Of a stretch of DNA of 64,000 nt, positions 17,886 through 29,455 are shown in pieces. A program made the position numbers and the translations under genes. The stretch is taken from positions 1-64,000 of the forward strand of contig NZ_AKKU01000001.1 in the NCBI RefSeq assembly GCF_000272005.1, read 5' to 3'. A model generated the notes under the pieces. It ran no database searches. It was not told the origin of the DNA and saw nothing but the letters and a program-made list of their open reading frames with translations. This DNA is from Alishewanella agri BL06 (lineage in GTDB: Bacteria; Pseudomonadota; Gammaproteobacteria; Enterobacterales; Alteromonadaceae). Positions within the stretch are counted from its first letter, which is position 1; each line of letters starts with the position of its first letter.

Positions 17886-19214
17886 ATGCATATTAGCCAA
17901 GCGCTGGAAACCGTTTTAGTAAATAGTCATACCGTTGACTTTGATAGTTTGTCAGATGTTTTAGACCCTGGACTTATTGAAACAGGGCTTAGCATTGCCG
18001 GTGTATCCACGATCAGAACTCGCCGTCTTCCCATGGAGCAAATGGTATGGGCAGTACTGGGTATGGCCCTGTTTCGTAATATGTCTATAAAACAGCTTGT
18101 ATCTCAGATGGATATCTTGTTGCCAGGCAAAGTACCTTATGTTGCGCCAAGTGCCGTCGTACAGGCCAGGCAGCGTTTAGGCTACGAAGCGATAGAGCAT
18201 ATATTTAATCTCACCGCTGGACATTGGAATCAGCAAGCTGACCATCCCAATTGGTGCGGATTAACGCTATTAGGTGTGGATGGTGTCGTGTTTCGCACCG
18301 AAGATACACCCGAGAATAGTGCCGCATTCGCCAGAACGAAGTCGCACACGGGAGAAGCCTGCTACCCACAAATTCGAATGGTATGTCAGATGGAGTTAAC
18401 GAGCCATTTGCTCACCGCCAGCCGGTTTGACAGTGTTGATACTAATGAGATGATTTTAGCTGAGGACCTAATCCCTCATACCAGTGATAACTCTCTGACA
18501 ATATTCGATAAGGGGTTTTACTCACTGGGTTTGCTTTATAAGTGGCAAAGCACAGGTGAACAACGCCATTGGTTACTGCCATTGAAGAAGCATACACAGT
18601 ATGAAGTCATTCGGTCATTGGGCAAACAGGATCAACTGGTACGACTGACAACGACGCCCCAATCACGCAAGAAATTCGCAGACTTACCGCATACGATTGA
18701 AGCGAGATTGCTGACTAAAACCATTAAAGACAAAGAAGTCAAAATACTCTGCTCTTTGGTAGACCCGATGCGTTTTCCTGCCGCTGACATTGTTGATTTA
18801 TACTCGACCCGCTGGGAAATCGAACTGGGCTTCAGGGAAATAAAGCAGTCAATGTTGCAGAATACCTACACACTGCGCTCAAGAAAACCAGATATGGTGA
18901 AACAAGAGCTGTGGGGAGTATTGCTGGCCTATAACTTGATCCGGTATCAGATGGTACTTATGGCTGCCTCGTTAGGAAAAGATATCACGCCAAGTCAGCT
19001 GAGCTTCAAAGAATCAGCAAGTTACATCGTATTCCAGTTAGCGACATTACCCTATGTTGCGCCAGGAAGAGTCCCACGGGTAGTGATGAATATTACCGAA
19101 ATGGCGTCTTACTTCTTACTACCTGGACGACGAGAGCGATGTTACCCACGGTGTATAAAGTCGAGTAAGCAGAAATACCCTGTTAGAAAGAAAAATGCCG
19201 GTCAGCTTAACTGA
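17886..19214 (+). CDS. IS4-family transposase
   Basis: A 442-aa DDE transposase. The first Asp is in [13 protein letters not shown], the second in [14 protein letters not shown], and the third acidic residue is in the YREK-type block [18 protein letters not shown], diagnostic of IS4. The frame is intact and ends inside the right terminal repeat, so the last codons (GQLN) are part of the element end. The start follows a terminator T-run without a free Shine-Dalgarno sequence, consistent with very low expression. Confidence 0.93.
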   Translation: MHISQALETVLVNSHTVDFDSLSDVLDPGLIETGLSIAGVSTIRTRRLPMEQMVWAVLGMALFRNMSIKQLVSQMDILLPGKVPYVAPSAVVQARQRLGYEAIEHIFNLTAGHWNQQADHPNWCGLTLLGVDGVVFRTEDTPENSAAFARTKSHTGEACYPQIRMVCQMELTSHLLTASRFDSVDTNEMILAEDLIPHTSDNSLTIFDKGFYSLGLLYKWQSTGEQRHWLLPLKKHTQYEVIRSLGKQDQLVRLTTTPQSRKKFADLPHTIEARLLTKTIKDKEVKILCSLVDPMRFPAADIVDLYSTRWEIELGFREIKQSMLQNTYTLRSRKPDMVKQELWGVLLAYNLIRYQMVLMAASLGKDITPSQLSFKESASYIVFQLATLPYVAPGRVPRVVMNITEMASYFLLPGRRERCYPRCIKSSKQKYPVRKKNAGQLN

Positions 19215-19222
19215 CCGGCATT
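19191..19222 (-). terminator. hairpin at the right end of the IS4 element
   Basis: AATGCCGGTCAG (19194-19205) and CTGACCGGCATT (19211-19222) form a 12-bp perfect stem with a 5-nt loop. On the minus strand it is followed by TTTTTCTTTC-like bases, so it should stop transcription arriving from astB before it runs antisense through the transposase. Confidence 0.6.
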
Positions 19223-19289
19223 AAGCCAGTCGGCTCCTTTTTATATTATGCACTACCAGAAAAATACGGTAGCTAGTTAGTACTAGAAC

Positions 19290-20630
19290 TTAACGCTGAA
19301 AACTGTAAACCGAACCTAACTGCAGAATTTGGGTTAACTCATCTAAAGCAGTGCGCGATTCAATCATCAGCTGTGGATCGGCCAGATCAGCTTCGTTTAA
19401 CTGGTCGCGATAGTGCTTATCGACCCAGGTATTTAAACGCCCGAATAGTGCATCGGACATCAATACTGCCGGATTAACAGCCTGACGTTCCTGTTCAGTT
19501 AGCACGACGCGTAGTCGTAAACAGGCAGGACCACCACCATTGCGCATACTTTGTTTAACATCAAAATATTTAACCTGGCGAATGGGCGTATCCTGTTCAC
19601 ATAATTCGGTGAGATAGCGATATACGCCAGCGTGCTCCTGGCATTCGGTAGGCGCAATAATCACCATTTCACCGGATGGCAGATTAATTAATTGGGTGTT
19701 AAACAAGTAGGTATTGACTGCATCGGCGACTGAAACCTGTTGATCTTTAACTTCAATAAAATGCAGCGGGCTGGTCTCACCAAATTTCTGCCGGATTTCA
19801 GTCAGTTTCTGCTGGGTGTCTAAAAATGCTTGCTGGTGATAAAACAGCACATTACGGTTACCTACCGCAATAACATCATTGTGAAACACGCCCTGATCGA
19901 TCACGGCCGGGTTTTGTTGTAGATAAACCGTGCCAGTATCACTTAAGCCATGTAAACGTGCCACTGCCTGACAGGCTTCCAGCGTTTGCCGGGCCGGGTA
20001 ACGTTGCGGTGCGGGTTTACTGCTATCAAAGGCGTGACGGCCATAAACGAACAGCTCGACACCGGCTTTGGCGTAGTCGCTGCATAAGCGTGTATGGTTA
20101 GCGGCGCCCTCGTCACCAAAATGATCGTTATCCGGTAAGTGCTGGTGATGTGCAAAATGGCGGCTATCATTAAACATTGCCCGCAAAATACGTCCGGTAG
20201 TTTCCGGCTCTAACGAGCGATGAAACTTATTAGTCAGGTTCGCAGGGGTAAAATGGACCTTGCCATCAGCGGTGTCAGCACTCGGCGATACCGTTGCCGC
20301 ATTAGCTGTCCACATACTGGATGCAGAACAAACCGCACGATATACTTGTGGCGCTTGTTTTGCAGCCTGAGTAATCACCTGGGTGTCAGTGCCGCTAAAT
20401 CCGAGCCGGCGCAGCGCAGCCAGGTCTGGCCGCTCTTGTGGTGCTAACACGCCTTGTAACATGCCCAAATCATGTAGCGCTTTCATCTTCTGCAGACCTT
20501 GCTTGGCTGCTTGTTTCGGGCTGGAAGCGTTTTTAGCGTTGTTTAAAGAGGCAACATTACCGACTGACAAACCGGCATAGTTGTGCGTCGGCCCTACCAG
20601 GCCGTCAAAATTGGCTTCATAAGCTTGCAT
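19290..20630 (-). CDS. astB: N-succinylarginine dihydrolase
   Basis: Second enzyme of the arginine succinyltransferase (AST) pathway: converts N2-succinylarginine to N2-succinylornithine, CO2 and 2 NH3. Family landmarks are [51 protein letters not shown], and [13 protein letters not shown], which carries the catalytic Cys. [10 protein letters not shown] and ADLADPQLM complete it. The ATG at 20630 gives 446 aa (E. coli 447) and aligns with family starts, with AAGGA upstream; the frame extends 23 codons further without similarity. No other ast genes lie nearby, so the pathway must be completed elsewhere. Confidence 0.95.
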   Translation of the reverse strand: MQAYEANFDGLVGPTHNYAGLSVGNVASLNNAKNASSPKQAAKQGLQKMKALHDLGMLQGVLAPQERPDLAALRRLGFSGTDTQVITQAAKQAPQVYRAVCSASSMWTANAATVSPSADTADGKVHFTPANLTNKFHRSLEPETTGRILRAMFNDSRHFAHHQHLPDNDHFGDEGAANHTRLCSDYAKAGVELFVYGRHAFDSSKPAPQRYPARQTLEACQAVARLHGLSDTGTVYLQQNPAVIDQGVFHNDVIAVGNRNVLFYHQQAFLDTQQKLTEIRQKFGETSPLHFIEVKDQQVSVADAVNTYLFNTQLINLPSGEMVIIAPTECQEHAGVYRYLTELCEQDTPIRQVKYFDVKQSMRNGGGPACLRLRVVLTEQERQAVNPAVLMSDALFGRLNTWVDKHYRDQLNEADLADPQLMIESRTALDELTQILQLGSVYSFQR

Positions 20631-20856
20631 TTCAATATTTATCCTTATTTGTTGCGACGCTGTTTTTGTTGTTTTTGGTCGCGGGATGTTATGCTTCATT
20701 TTTTTAGATGGTCAGAGACTGGTCAATTCAGCGAAAAAACCAGCCAATAGGCATAATAATCAGTTTAGACACTTGTCACAATAACGGTTTGCGGATATAC
20801 GTTTAAAAAAGGGGCGTCAGACTAGGGCGTCGTGCTGAAGGATCTTTGGATTAAAA

Positions 20857-23442
20857 ATGGCAAAATCACTGGTTATAGTTGAATCACCGGCAAAAGCGAA
20901 AACCATTAATAAATATTTGGGTAGCGATTTTATCGTTAAATCCAGTGTGGGGCATATCCGGGATCTGCCCACGAGTAGCAGCAAAGATAAAGCCAAAACC
21001 ACGGATAAAAGCCTGAGTAAAGCCGAAAAGGAATATCAGGCCCTGGTAGATCGGATGGGGATTGATCCGGCGCATGGCTGGAAAGCTCGCTATGAAATTC
21101 TGCCCGGCAAAGAAAAAGTGGTGAAAGAGCTAAAAGCCTTGGCTGAGAAAGCGGATACGGTTTATCTGGCAACGGACTTAGACCGTGAAGGGGAGGCGAT
21201 TGCCTGGCATTTGCGTGAAGTCATTGGTGGTGATGAGCAAAAATTTAAGCGGGTGGTCTTTAACGAAATTACTAAAAATGCCATTACCCAGGCCTTCCAG
21301 GTGCCAGGTGCTTTGAATCTGGACCAGGTCGATGCCCAGCAAGCACGACGTTTCCTCGATCGGGTGGTCGGTTTTATGGTATCGCCACTGCTGTGGAAAA
21401 AGGTTGCCCGCGGGCTATCCGCAGGCCGGGTGCAATCGGTCGCTGTGCGGTTAGTGGTAGAACGGGAACGGGAAATTAAAGCCTTTGTACCGGAGGAGTA
21501 CTGGAGTATCGATGCCGATACATTGACTGCCGCCAAGGCGCCACTGCAACTTGCGGTACAGAAACATGCCGGCAAAACCTTTAACCCGGTAAATAAAGCC
21601 GCTGCCGATGCGGCACTGGCGATATTACGCCAGGCTGAATACCGCGTCGTCGAGCGCGAAGATAAACCGAGCAGCAGTAAGCCACAGGCACCTTTTATCA
21701 CTTCAACCCTGCAACAAGCCGCGAGTACCCGTCTTGGTTACGGGGTGAAAAAAACGATGATGTTGGCGCAGCGGCTTTATGAAGCAGGTCATATAACCTA
21801 CATGCGTACCGACTCGACCAACCTGAGTGTCGATGCCGTCAATCAGTGTCGGGAATATATTGGCGATACCTTTGGGCCAGCCTATCTGCCTGCGGAGCCA
21901 ATCAGTTACGGTAGCAAAGCCAATGCACAAGAGGCTCACGAAGCCGTGCGGCCATCCGACGTCACGGTGTTGGCATCGGCCCTGACTGATATGGAAGCCG
22001 ATGCCCGTAAGCTCTATGAATTAATTTGGCGCCAGTTTGTGGCCTGTCAGATGCCGGCTGCGCAATATGATGTGACCAATATCACCGTCAGTGCAGCGGA
22101 TTTTGAATTGAAAGCGAAAGGCCGGGTACTGCGTTTTGACGGCTGGACCAGGGTGCAACCAGCAGTAAAGCGCAAAGGCGAAGAAGAAGCCGAGCTACCT
22201 GATGTGAAAACCGGCGAAGTCCTGAGTTTGCAGGACCTTATTGCAGCACAACACTTTACCAAACCGCCAGCCCGCTTTAGCGAAGCCAGCCTGGTAAAAG
22301 AGCTGGAAAAACGTGGTATTGGACGGCCCTCGACCTATGCCGCCATTATTTCCACTATTCAGGAACGTGGCTATGTTCGGGTGGAAAATAAGCGGTTTTA
22401 CGCCGAAAAAATGGGGGAAATTGTAACGGACCGCTTGGTTGAAAACTTCGATGATCTGATGAATTACGATTTTACTGCCAATATGGAGCTGAAGCTGGAT
22501 GATATTGCGAAAGGGCAATTAAGCTGGCGCCGTGAGCTGGACCAGTTTTATCAGGGCTTTAGCCAAAAATTGCAAACCGCTGAATTGGAACCAGAGCAAG
22601 GTGGGATGCGCGTCAACCAGTTTGTGTTAACCGATATTGATTGTCCGACCTGCGGTCGCAAGATGGGGATTCGTACGGCTTCTACCGGCGTATTCCTCGG
22701 GTGTTCGGGTTACAACTTACCACCCAAAGAGCGCTGTACTACGACGATGAATCTGGTGTCAGGCGAAGAAGCGGTGCATGTTGCCGATGATGAACTGGAA
22801 ACCGAAGCGCTACGTCAGAAAAAACGCTGTGCTAAATGTGGTACCGCGATGGACTCGTACCTGATTGATGAGCAGCGCAAACTGCATGTTTGTGGTAACA
22901 ATCCACAGTGTGATGGCTACTTGGTGGAGCAGGGCAACTTCAAGCTGAAGGGTTATGAGGGCCCTGAGATTGAATGTGATAAGTGCGGCGCGCAGATGCA
23001 GTTAAAATCCGGCCGCTTTGGTAAATATTTTGGCTGTACTAACAGCGAGTGTAAAAACACCCGTAAGTTATTACGCAACGGCGAAGCGGCTCCTCCGAAA
23101 GAAGATCCGGTTCATTTGCCAGAGTTAAAATGTGAGAAGTCGGATACCTATTTTGTGTTGCGCGATGGGGCTTCAGGTGTGTTTCTGGCAGCGGCAAACT
23201 TCCCGAAATCACGTGAAACCCGCGCGCCACTGGTGAGTGAGTTAAAGCAATTTCGTGACCGGCTGTCGCCAAAGTTTTTCTATCTGGCCGATGCGCCGGA
23301 GCAGGATAAGCAAGGTAACCCAGCTATAGTGCGTTATAGCCGCAAAACTAAGCAGCAGTATGTAATGACCGAGCAGAATGGTAAAGCGACCGGCTGGTCG
23401 GCCTGGTATGAGAATGGCCGTTGGGTCGTTACTGATAAATAG
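20857..23442 (+). CDS. topA: DNA topoisomerase I
   Basis: Type IA topoisomerase of 861 aa that relaxes negative supercoils. The Toprim domain opens with [15 protein letters not shown] and has the acidic motif [13 protein letters not shown]. The active-site tyrosine is in [13 protein letters not shown] near residue 315. [11 protein letters not shown] and [10 protein letters not shown] are conserved. The C-terminal third has three four-cysteine zinc fingers ([24 protein letters not shown]) and further zinc-ribbon-like segments without all cysteines, as in E. coli TopA (865 aa). It is divergent from astB and ends in a strong hairpin shared with the opposing gene. Confidence 0.97.
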   Translation: MAKSLVIVESPAKAKTINKYLGSDFIVKSSVGHIRDLPTSSSKDKAKTTDKSLSKAEKEYQALVDRMGIDPAHGWKARYEILPGKEKVVKELKALAEKADTVYLATDLDREGEAIAWHLREVIGGDEQKFKRVVFNEITKNAITQAFQVPGALNLDQVDAQQARRFLDRVVGFMVSPLLWKKVARGLSAGRVQSVAVRLVVEREREIKAFVPEEYWSIDADTLTAAKAPLQLAVQKHAGKTFNPVNKAAADAALAILRQAEYRVVEREDKPSSSKPQAPFITSTLQQAASTRLGYGVKKTMMLAQRLYEAGHITYMRTDSTNLSVDAVNQCREYIGDTFGPAYLPAEPISYGSKANAQEAHEAVRPSDVTVLASALTDMEADARKLYELIWRQFVACQMPAAQYDVTNITVSAADFELKAKGRVLRFDGWTRVQPAVKRKGEEEAELPDVKTGEVLSLQDLIAAQHFTKPPARFSEASLVKELEKRGIGRPSTYAAIISTIQERGYVRVENKRFYAEKMGEIVTDRLVENFDDLMNYDFTANMELKLDDIAKGQLSWRRELDQFYQGFSQKLQTAELEPEQGGMRVNQFVLTDIDCPTCGRKMGIRTASTGVFLGCSGYNLPPKERCTTTMNLVSGEEAVHVADDELETEALRQKKRCAKCGTAMDSYLIDEQRKLHVCGNNPQCDGYLVEQGNFKLKGYEGPEIECDKCGAQMQLKSGRFGKYFGCTNSECKNTRKLLRNGEAAPPKEDPVHLPELKCEKSDTYFVLRDGASGVFLAAANFPKSRETRAPLVSELKQFRDRLSPKFFYLADAPEQDKQGNPAIVRYSRKTKQQYVMTEQNGKATGWSAWYENGRWVVTDK

Positions 23443-23456
23443 CCAGCGTTGTGTTT

Positions 23457-23488
23457 AACAAAACAGGGCCCCAGGGCCCTGTTTTGTT
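23457..23488. terminator. bidirectional terminator after topA
   Basis: AACAAAACAGGGCC (23457-23470) and GGCCCTGTTTTGTT (23475-23488) form a 14-bp perfect stem with a 4-nt loop. A-rich and T-rich flanks make it usable in both directions between topA and the convergent unknown gene. Confidence 0.85.
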
Positions 23489-23489
23489 A

Positions 23490-24254
23490 TTACCATTTGC
23501 GTTTTGGCGCAAAGAGCTCATCGATATCTTTATTCTCTTTTTCACCACGTTTTTCGATATCCCGCGCATTACCCTGCTTGAGTTCAACGGTAATTTCTTC
23601 CAGCGCCATTTGGGCTTCTGAAATACGATTAGTAACATAATCATTCTGGTGACTGGTATGACGCAATACAGTCAACGCTTTTTCAAAATATTGACGTGCA
23701 GAGCCCAACATATTATTGGCTCGGGCGTTACGACCACGTTTTAATTGGCTCTCAACATTTATTCGCAATTGCAGTAAATCTAACCGGCGATCTTCATCGA
23801 TAACTAACTGGGTATCCATGTTACCTCTGGCATGCTCAGCCCGCAGCAGGGTTCTGAGTTTCTTAATACCTTTAACCATGGCAAGTAATTGTTGATCGTT
23901 GTCAGGCAGGCCCGGTATATCTGCGATTGCTTGTTGGGCATTACTCAGTTCGCTGACGCGCTTTTCGGTTTCATCAAGTCGTTGCTGCAGATCTTTTGCC
24001 GTTGGCTCCAATTCGACCATGGCTCGTAACAGATAACTGATCCGTCTTAGTAACATCAACGATAGGCCGGTAGATAGCGGGACATTGGCGGCGTTAAACA
24101 AAATTTCTTCTGTTTCTTCCAGACCATGTCGTAGCTTCGTATATTCAGCACGTTTCAATGCCCGTAACCGCTCCCGATGCTGTTGCATCACATTAACGGT
24201 AATCGCGATAATCACCAAAGCTAAGATTAGCGTGATGATCAGGGGTAAGACCAT
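23490..24254 (-). CDS. membrane-anchored coiled-coil protein of unknown function
   Basis: Not recognised. The 254-aa product begins with one hydrophobic helix (residues 3-23, LPLIITLILALVIIAITVNV). This is followed by a basic, then heptad-rich alpha-helical region to about residue 215 (LQQRLDETEKRVSELSNAQQ; LRINVESQLKRGRNARANN). The tail EKRGEKENKDIDELFAPKRKW is strongly charged. The topology suggests a single-pass inner-membrane protein with a cytoplasmic coiled coil. ARQYFEKALTVLRHT resembles a tetratricopeptide-like helix pair, but only once. It lies between topA and divergent cysB. A scaffold or regulator role would be speculation. Confidence 0.75.
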   Translation of the reverse strand: MVLPLIITLILALVIIAITVNVMQQHRERLRALKRAEYTKLRHGLEETEEILFNAANVPLSTGLSLMLLRRISYLLRAMVELEPTAKDLQQRLDETEKRVSELSNAQQAIADIPGLPDNDQQLLAMVKGIKKLRTLLRAEHARGNMDTQLVIDEDRRLDLLQLRINVESQLKRGRNARANNMLGSARQYFEKALTVLRHTSHQNDYVTNRISEAQMALEEITVELKQGNARDIEKRGEKENKDIDELFAPKRKW

Positions 24255-24521
24255 TTACACCTCTGTCTTTCAGGATATGCCAACATCTTAATCGGAAAAA
24301 CCACAGATGAACAGCCAAGCTTTGGCGTTGTTTATGCTCCGTCGTTCTACCACTAAAACCAATTTTGCTATTTATTAGCTTAAGCAAAAGTTGCGCCAAA
24401 AATTCATCTGCTGCAAGTGCGGTAGTATAGACTTTCGCCTAGCAACATTTTGATATAGAAACTGCTAGTATAGAAAGCTATTGGAATATCTCTGTCATCA
24501 GGTATAGTGACATTTGGTTAG

Positions 24522-26191
<1,670 letters not shown>

Positions 26192-26271
26192 CGTGACGTT
26201 CGTTAGCTAAGTGAATTATTACCCTAGCATTTTTTTGCTGTGACGGCTGCTTAAAAACGCAGCAAACTAAC

Positions 26272-26477
26272 TTATGCACAGACAAAGCTGCTAAGCTGGC
26301 AGCCGGTTAATTAGCTAACTAAATGAAATGTAATATAAAAACCTATTTATTAAATCTTGATTTCGACAGGGACAAGAAGTTATCCAGTGATTAACTCTGG
26401 CTTATCCAAGGCTTTATGCACAGACTCTGTGAAAAAGTTCACAGTGTTGCCGCTTAAACTTATCTTGCTGTGGATAA
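26272..26477. promoter_or_regulatory. cluster of DnaA-box matches in the mutH-rppH intergenic region
   Basis: Three 9-mers match TTATNCACA exactly: TTATGCACA at 26272 and 26414, and TTATCCACA on the minus strand at 26469-26477. Two near matches, TTATCCAGT (26380) and TTATCCAAG (26402), lie between. An AT-rich stretch (26303-26365) separates the first box from the rest. There is no GATC in the region. It may bind DnaA for regulation or titration; not shown. This is the window's only gene-free stretch over 300 bases. Confidence 0.5.
26428..26443. promoter_or_regulatory. consensus CRP-type binding site
   Basis: TGTGA-AAAAGT-TCACA matches the CRP consensus half sites with the correct 6-bp spacer, within a 7-bp perfect inverted repeat (CTGTGAA/TTCACAG). 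It is about 130 bp before the rppH start and overlaps the DnaA-box cluster. Confidence 0.55.
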
Positions 26478-26571
26478 CTTGTGTGAAGTAAGCTGAAAAT
26501 ACCGTTTGCCGCCACGGCAACTTTGTGAAAGAATCTTTGCTATAGCAGACAGAGACTTGCTTGAGGTTAGT

Positions 26572-27078
26572 GTGATCGATGCCGAGGGTTTCCGGCCCAA
26601 TGTCGGCATAGTGATTTGTAACACCCATGGACAGGTGTTTTGGGCGAAACGATATGGTCAGCATTCCTGGCAATATCCACAGGGCGGTATTGACGACGGG
26701 GAAACTCCCGAACAGGCAATGTACCGTGAACTGCACGAAGAAGTTGGGCTAAGGCCCGAAGACGTAGAAATTATTGCGACAACCAAACATTGGTTACGCT
26801 ATAAGCTGCCAAAACGACTGATTCGTAAAGACAGTAACCCGGTGTGTATTGGGCAAAAGCAAAAGTGGTTTTTACTACGACTGACTTGCCGGGAAGAAGA
26901 CGTAAATCTGGCGAAAACCAGTCACCCCGAGTTTGATAGCTGGCGTTGGGTCAGTTATTGGTATCCGGTGCGGCAGGTGGTTTCCTTTAAACGGGAAGTG
27001 TATCGCAAGGTTATGAAAGAATTCGCTCCGGTCGCTTTGCCTTTTATTCGCCGGGATAGCAGTAAACGTAAACCATAA
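26572..27078 (+). CDS. rppH: RNA pyrophosphohydrolase
   Basis: Nudix hydrolase that removes pyrophosphate from 5'-triphosphorylated mRNA and so triggers decay. The Nudix box is [20 protein letters not shown] followed by [34 protein letters not shown] and [20 protein letters not shown] are highly conserved in RppH. The start is GTG at 26572: GAGG lies 5 bases upstream and [12 protein letters not shown] aligns with the family N-terminus MIDDDGYRPNVG. It gives 168 aa. The open frame extends 22 codons upstream without similarity. It begins the conserved rppH-ptsP-lgt-thyA block. Confidence 0.95.
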   Translation: MIDAEGFRPNVGIVICNTHGQVFWAKRYGQHSWQYPQGGIDDGETPEQAMYRELHEEVGLRPEDVEIIATTKHWLRYKLPKRLIRKDSNPVCIGQKQKWFLLRLTCREEDVNLAKTSHPEFDSWRWVSYWYPVRQVVSFKREVYRKVMKEFAPVALPFIRRDSSKRKP

Positions 27079-27104
27079 ACAACCTTCAAATTAATGAGGT
27101 TAGT

Positions 27105-29363
27105 ATGTTAGGCCAGTTGCGGCGTATTGTTCAGGATGTGGCACAGGAGCCGATACTTAACAAGGCGCTCGCTGGCTTGGTCAGTAGTATTAAACACGCG
27201 TTAGCCACCGAATGTTGCTCGGTCTATCTTGCCGATTATGAACAGCAGCATTTTATGCTAATGGCAACTGATGGTTTAAATCAGGATGCCGTTGGCAAAG
27301 TGTCGATTGGTTTTTCCGAAGGCTTGATTGGTTGGGTTGGCCAACGGGAAGAACCCATCAATCTGGCTCAGGCCCATTTACACCCACGATTTAAAGTCAC
27401 GCCAGAGGTCAGCGAAGATCGCTTTTCGGCGTTTTTAGGCTGCCCCATTATCCATCATCGCAAAGTGCTGGGCGTGCTGACGATTCAGCAATCTGCAGAG
27501 CGCGTCTTTAGCGAAGATGAAGAGTCCTTTTTGGTGACCCTCGGCGTGCAACTGGCATCAGTGCTGGCTAATGCTGAAATGCGTGATGCAGCCAGCCGCA
27601 GTCCAAGTTACCAACAACAGGCAACACAGTTGCATGGGTTACCCGGTGCGCCGGGGATGGCGATAGGTCAGGCTTATGTGCTGCAGCCTGCCAGCGATTT
27701 TGCCGCGATTTCACTGAAAAAAGCCGATGATCCAGAAAAAGAACTGGCGCTGTTCTATCGCGCAGTAAAGATTACTAAAGCGGAATTTAATCGTCTGGCT
27801 GAGCGGATGTCACAACATTTGCCGGAAGATGCGCTGGCGATTTTTGATGTTTATCACCAGTTACTCGATGCCGCCAGCCTGGGGCGGGAGATTGAAGAGC
27901 AAATTGCTGAAGGCTGGTGTGCCAAAAGTGCCTTGAAGCGGGTTGTAGAACGTTTTGCCCGCCAGTTTGATGATATGGAAGATCCTTATCTGCGTGAGCG
28001 TGGTTTGGATATCCGCGATCTGGGGCAGCGGGTGCTGAATAATTTGCTGGATACCGAACAGCGCCGGGCCAAGTTGCCGGAAAAAGTGGTATTAGTTGCC
28101 GATGAAGTGACCGCGACCATGTTGGCTGAAATTCCACGCGAGCAGTTAGTTGCCGTGGTGTCATTGCGCGGGTCGGTCAACTCGCACGCTGCTATTATGG
28201 CCAGAGCGCTGGGGATCCCAGCGGTGATGGGGGTCAGCGAACTACCTCTTTTACACTGGCATGAACAAAAAGTTATCGTTGACGGTTACCAGGGCTTGAT
28301 TTTGCTGTCGCCAACCGAGGCGGTCAGTAATGAATACCTGCGACTGATCAGTGAAGACGTCGCCTTGCATGCCAGGTATCAGGAAGAAATTCACTTGCCG
28401 TCACAGTCGCAATGTGGTGAGCGCTTTAAATTTATGGTGAATTCCGGTCTGGCGGTAGAGCTGGAGAACCAAAACGCCCAGTACACGGATGGCGTTGGTT
28501 TATACCGAACTGAATTTCCGTTTATTATCCGCAGTCGTTTTCCTACCGAGCAAGAGCAGGTCGAGCTCTATACGAAGGTGTTAACCGGTTATCCGGGGAA
28601 AACCGTGGTGATGCGTACGCTGGATGTTGGCGGTGATAAAGCCTTACCTTATTTCAGTATTATCGAAGAAAACCCGTTTCTTGGCTGGCGTGGGATCCGG
28701 TTAACCTTGGATCATCCGGAAATTTTTCTGGTGCAAATCCGGGCGATGATCAAGGCCAATATTGACCAAAATAATCTGCATATTCTGCTGCCGATGGTTT
28801 GTGATTTAGCGGAAGTCGATGAGTCGGTGCGCTTAATTCGCCAAGCTTGCTTTGAGGTTAGCGACGAGCTGGGTATTGCCTTACCAAAACCGAAAATTGG
28901 TGTGATGATTGAGGTGCCTTCGGTTTTATACTTATTGCCGGAGCTGGCTGAAAAGGTCGATTTTTGTTCGGTTGGTACCAACGATTTAACGCAGTATCTG
29001 CTGGCCGTGGATCGTAATAATGCCCGGGTTGCTAACCTCTATGATGCGCTACACCCTGCCGTACTGCGCGCGCTGTATCAATTGGGCCAGCAGGCGCAGG
29101 CGTTAAAGTTTCCGATCAGTATCTGTGGCGAGTTGGGTGGTGAACCAGCAGGGGTGTTGTTACTGGCGGCCATGGGATTCCGGCGTTTTAGTATGAATAG
29201 CAGCAATTTGGCACGGATAAAATGGTTATTGCGGCGGGTTGATTTATCGGAGCTGGCATTACTGTTACCGGAAGTCCTCTGTTGTCACTCGCCAAAACAA
29301 GTTCGGCTGCAGGTACAGCGCTTTTTGGAACAAAAGCAGCTGTTAGCCCAAGTCCGGGCCTGA
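27105..29363 (+). CDS. ptsP: phosphoenolpyruvate-protein phosphotransferase PtsP (EI-Ntr)
   Basis: First enzyme of the nitrogen phosphotransferase system, passing phosphate from PEP to NPr. The 752-aa protein has an N-terminal GAF domain (residues 1-165, sensing nitrogen status through glutamine in E. coli). The phosphohistidine domain has SVNSHAAIMARALGIPAVMG, and the PEP-binding barrel has GLYRTEFPFIIRSR, MRTLDVGGDKALPY, VGTNDLTQYLLAVDR and ISICGELGGEPAG with the catalytic Cys. GAGG precedes the ATG. It is 26 bp from rppH, so probably cotranscribed. Confidence 0.96.
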   Translation: MLGQLRRIVQDVAQEPILNKALAGLVSSIKHALATECCSVYLADYEQQHFMLMATDGLNQDAVGKVSIGFSEGLIGWVGQREEPINLAQAHLHPRFKVTPEVSEDRFSAFLGCPIIHHRKVLGVLTIQQSAERVFSEDEESFLVTLGVQLASVLANAEMRDAASRSPSYQQQATQLHGLPGAPGMAIGQAYVLQPASDFAAISLKKADDPEKELALFYRAVKITKAEFNRLAERMSQHLPEDALAIFDVYHQLLDAASLGREIEEQIAEGWCAKSALKRVVERFARQFDDMEDPYLRERGLDIRDLGQRVLNNLLDTEQRRAKLPEKVVLVADEVTATMLAEIPREQLVAVVSLRGSVNSHAAIMARALGIPAVMGVSELPLLHWHEQKVIVDGYQGLILLSPTEAVSNEYLRLISEDVALHARYQEEIHLPSQSQCGERFKFMVNSGLAVELENQNAQYTDGVGLYRTEFPFIIRSRFPTEQEQVELYTKVLTGYPGKTVVMRTLDVGGDKALPYFSIIEENPFLGWRGIRLTLDHPEIFLVQIRAMIKANIDQNNLHILLPMVCDLAEVDESVRLIRQACFEVSDELGIALPKPKIGVMIEVPSVLYLLPELAEKVDFCSVGTNDLTQYLLAVDRNNARVANLYDALHPAVLRALYQLGQQAQALKFPISICGELGGEPAGVLLLAAMGFRRFSMNSSNLARIKWLLRRVDLSELALLLPEVLCCHSPKQVRLQVQRFLEQKQLLAQVRA

Positions 29364-29455
29364 CGCAAGCTAAGATGAGCCAACGCTTAACCCTACTGCA
29401 GCAGCCAACGGCTTCTGGTACACTAGGGCTATCTTGTGTTGCTGAGTAATCGCTT

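Larger units (their letters stand above)
17775..19243 (+). mobile_element. complete IS4-family insertion sequence
   Basis: Terminal inverted repeats are visible: TAAAAAGGAGCC at 17775-17786 and its complement at 19232-19243, extending inward as an imperfect ~35-bp repeat. Both ends share AATGCCG-x-TCAGTTAA (left to 17809, right from 19207). It encloses one transposase gene and has terminator-like hairpins at both ends. No clear target duplication is seen: the flanks gatgataac and tattatgca differ. It lies between the convergent Ig-like lipoprotein gene and astB. Confidence 0.88.

Noticed and set aside
21162-21701. 179-codon open frame on the minus strand inside topA
   Set aside because: It lies wholly antisense to a well-conserved gene and its translation has no recognisable motif; it is a by-product of topA codon composition.
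26272-26477. DnaA boxes with adjacent AT-rich block as the chromosomal replication origin
   Set aside because: No dnaA, dnaN, mnmG or other usual origin neighbours are nearby, and the region holds no GATC sites, which crowd oriC in Dam-methylating gammaproteobacteria. Kept only as a DnaA-binding candidate.
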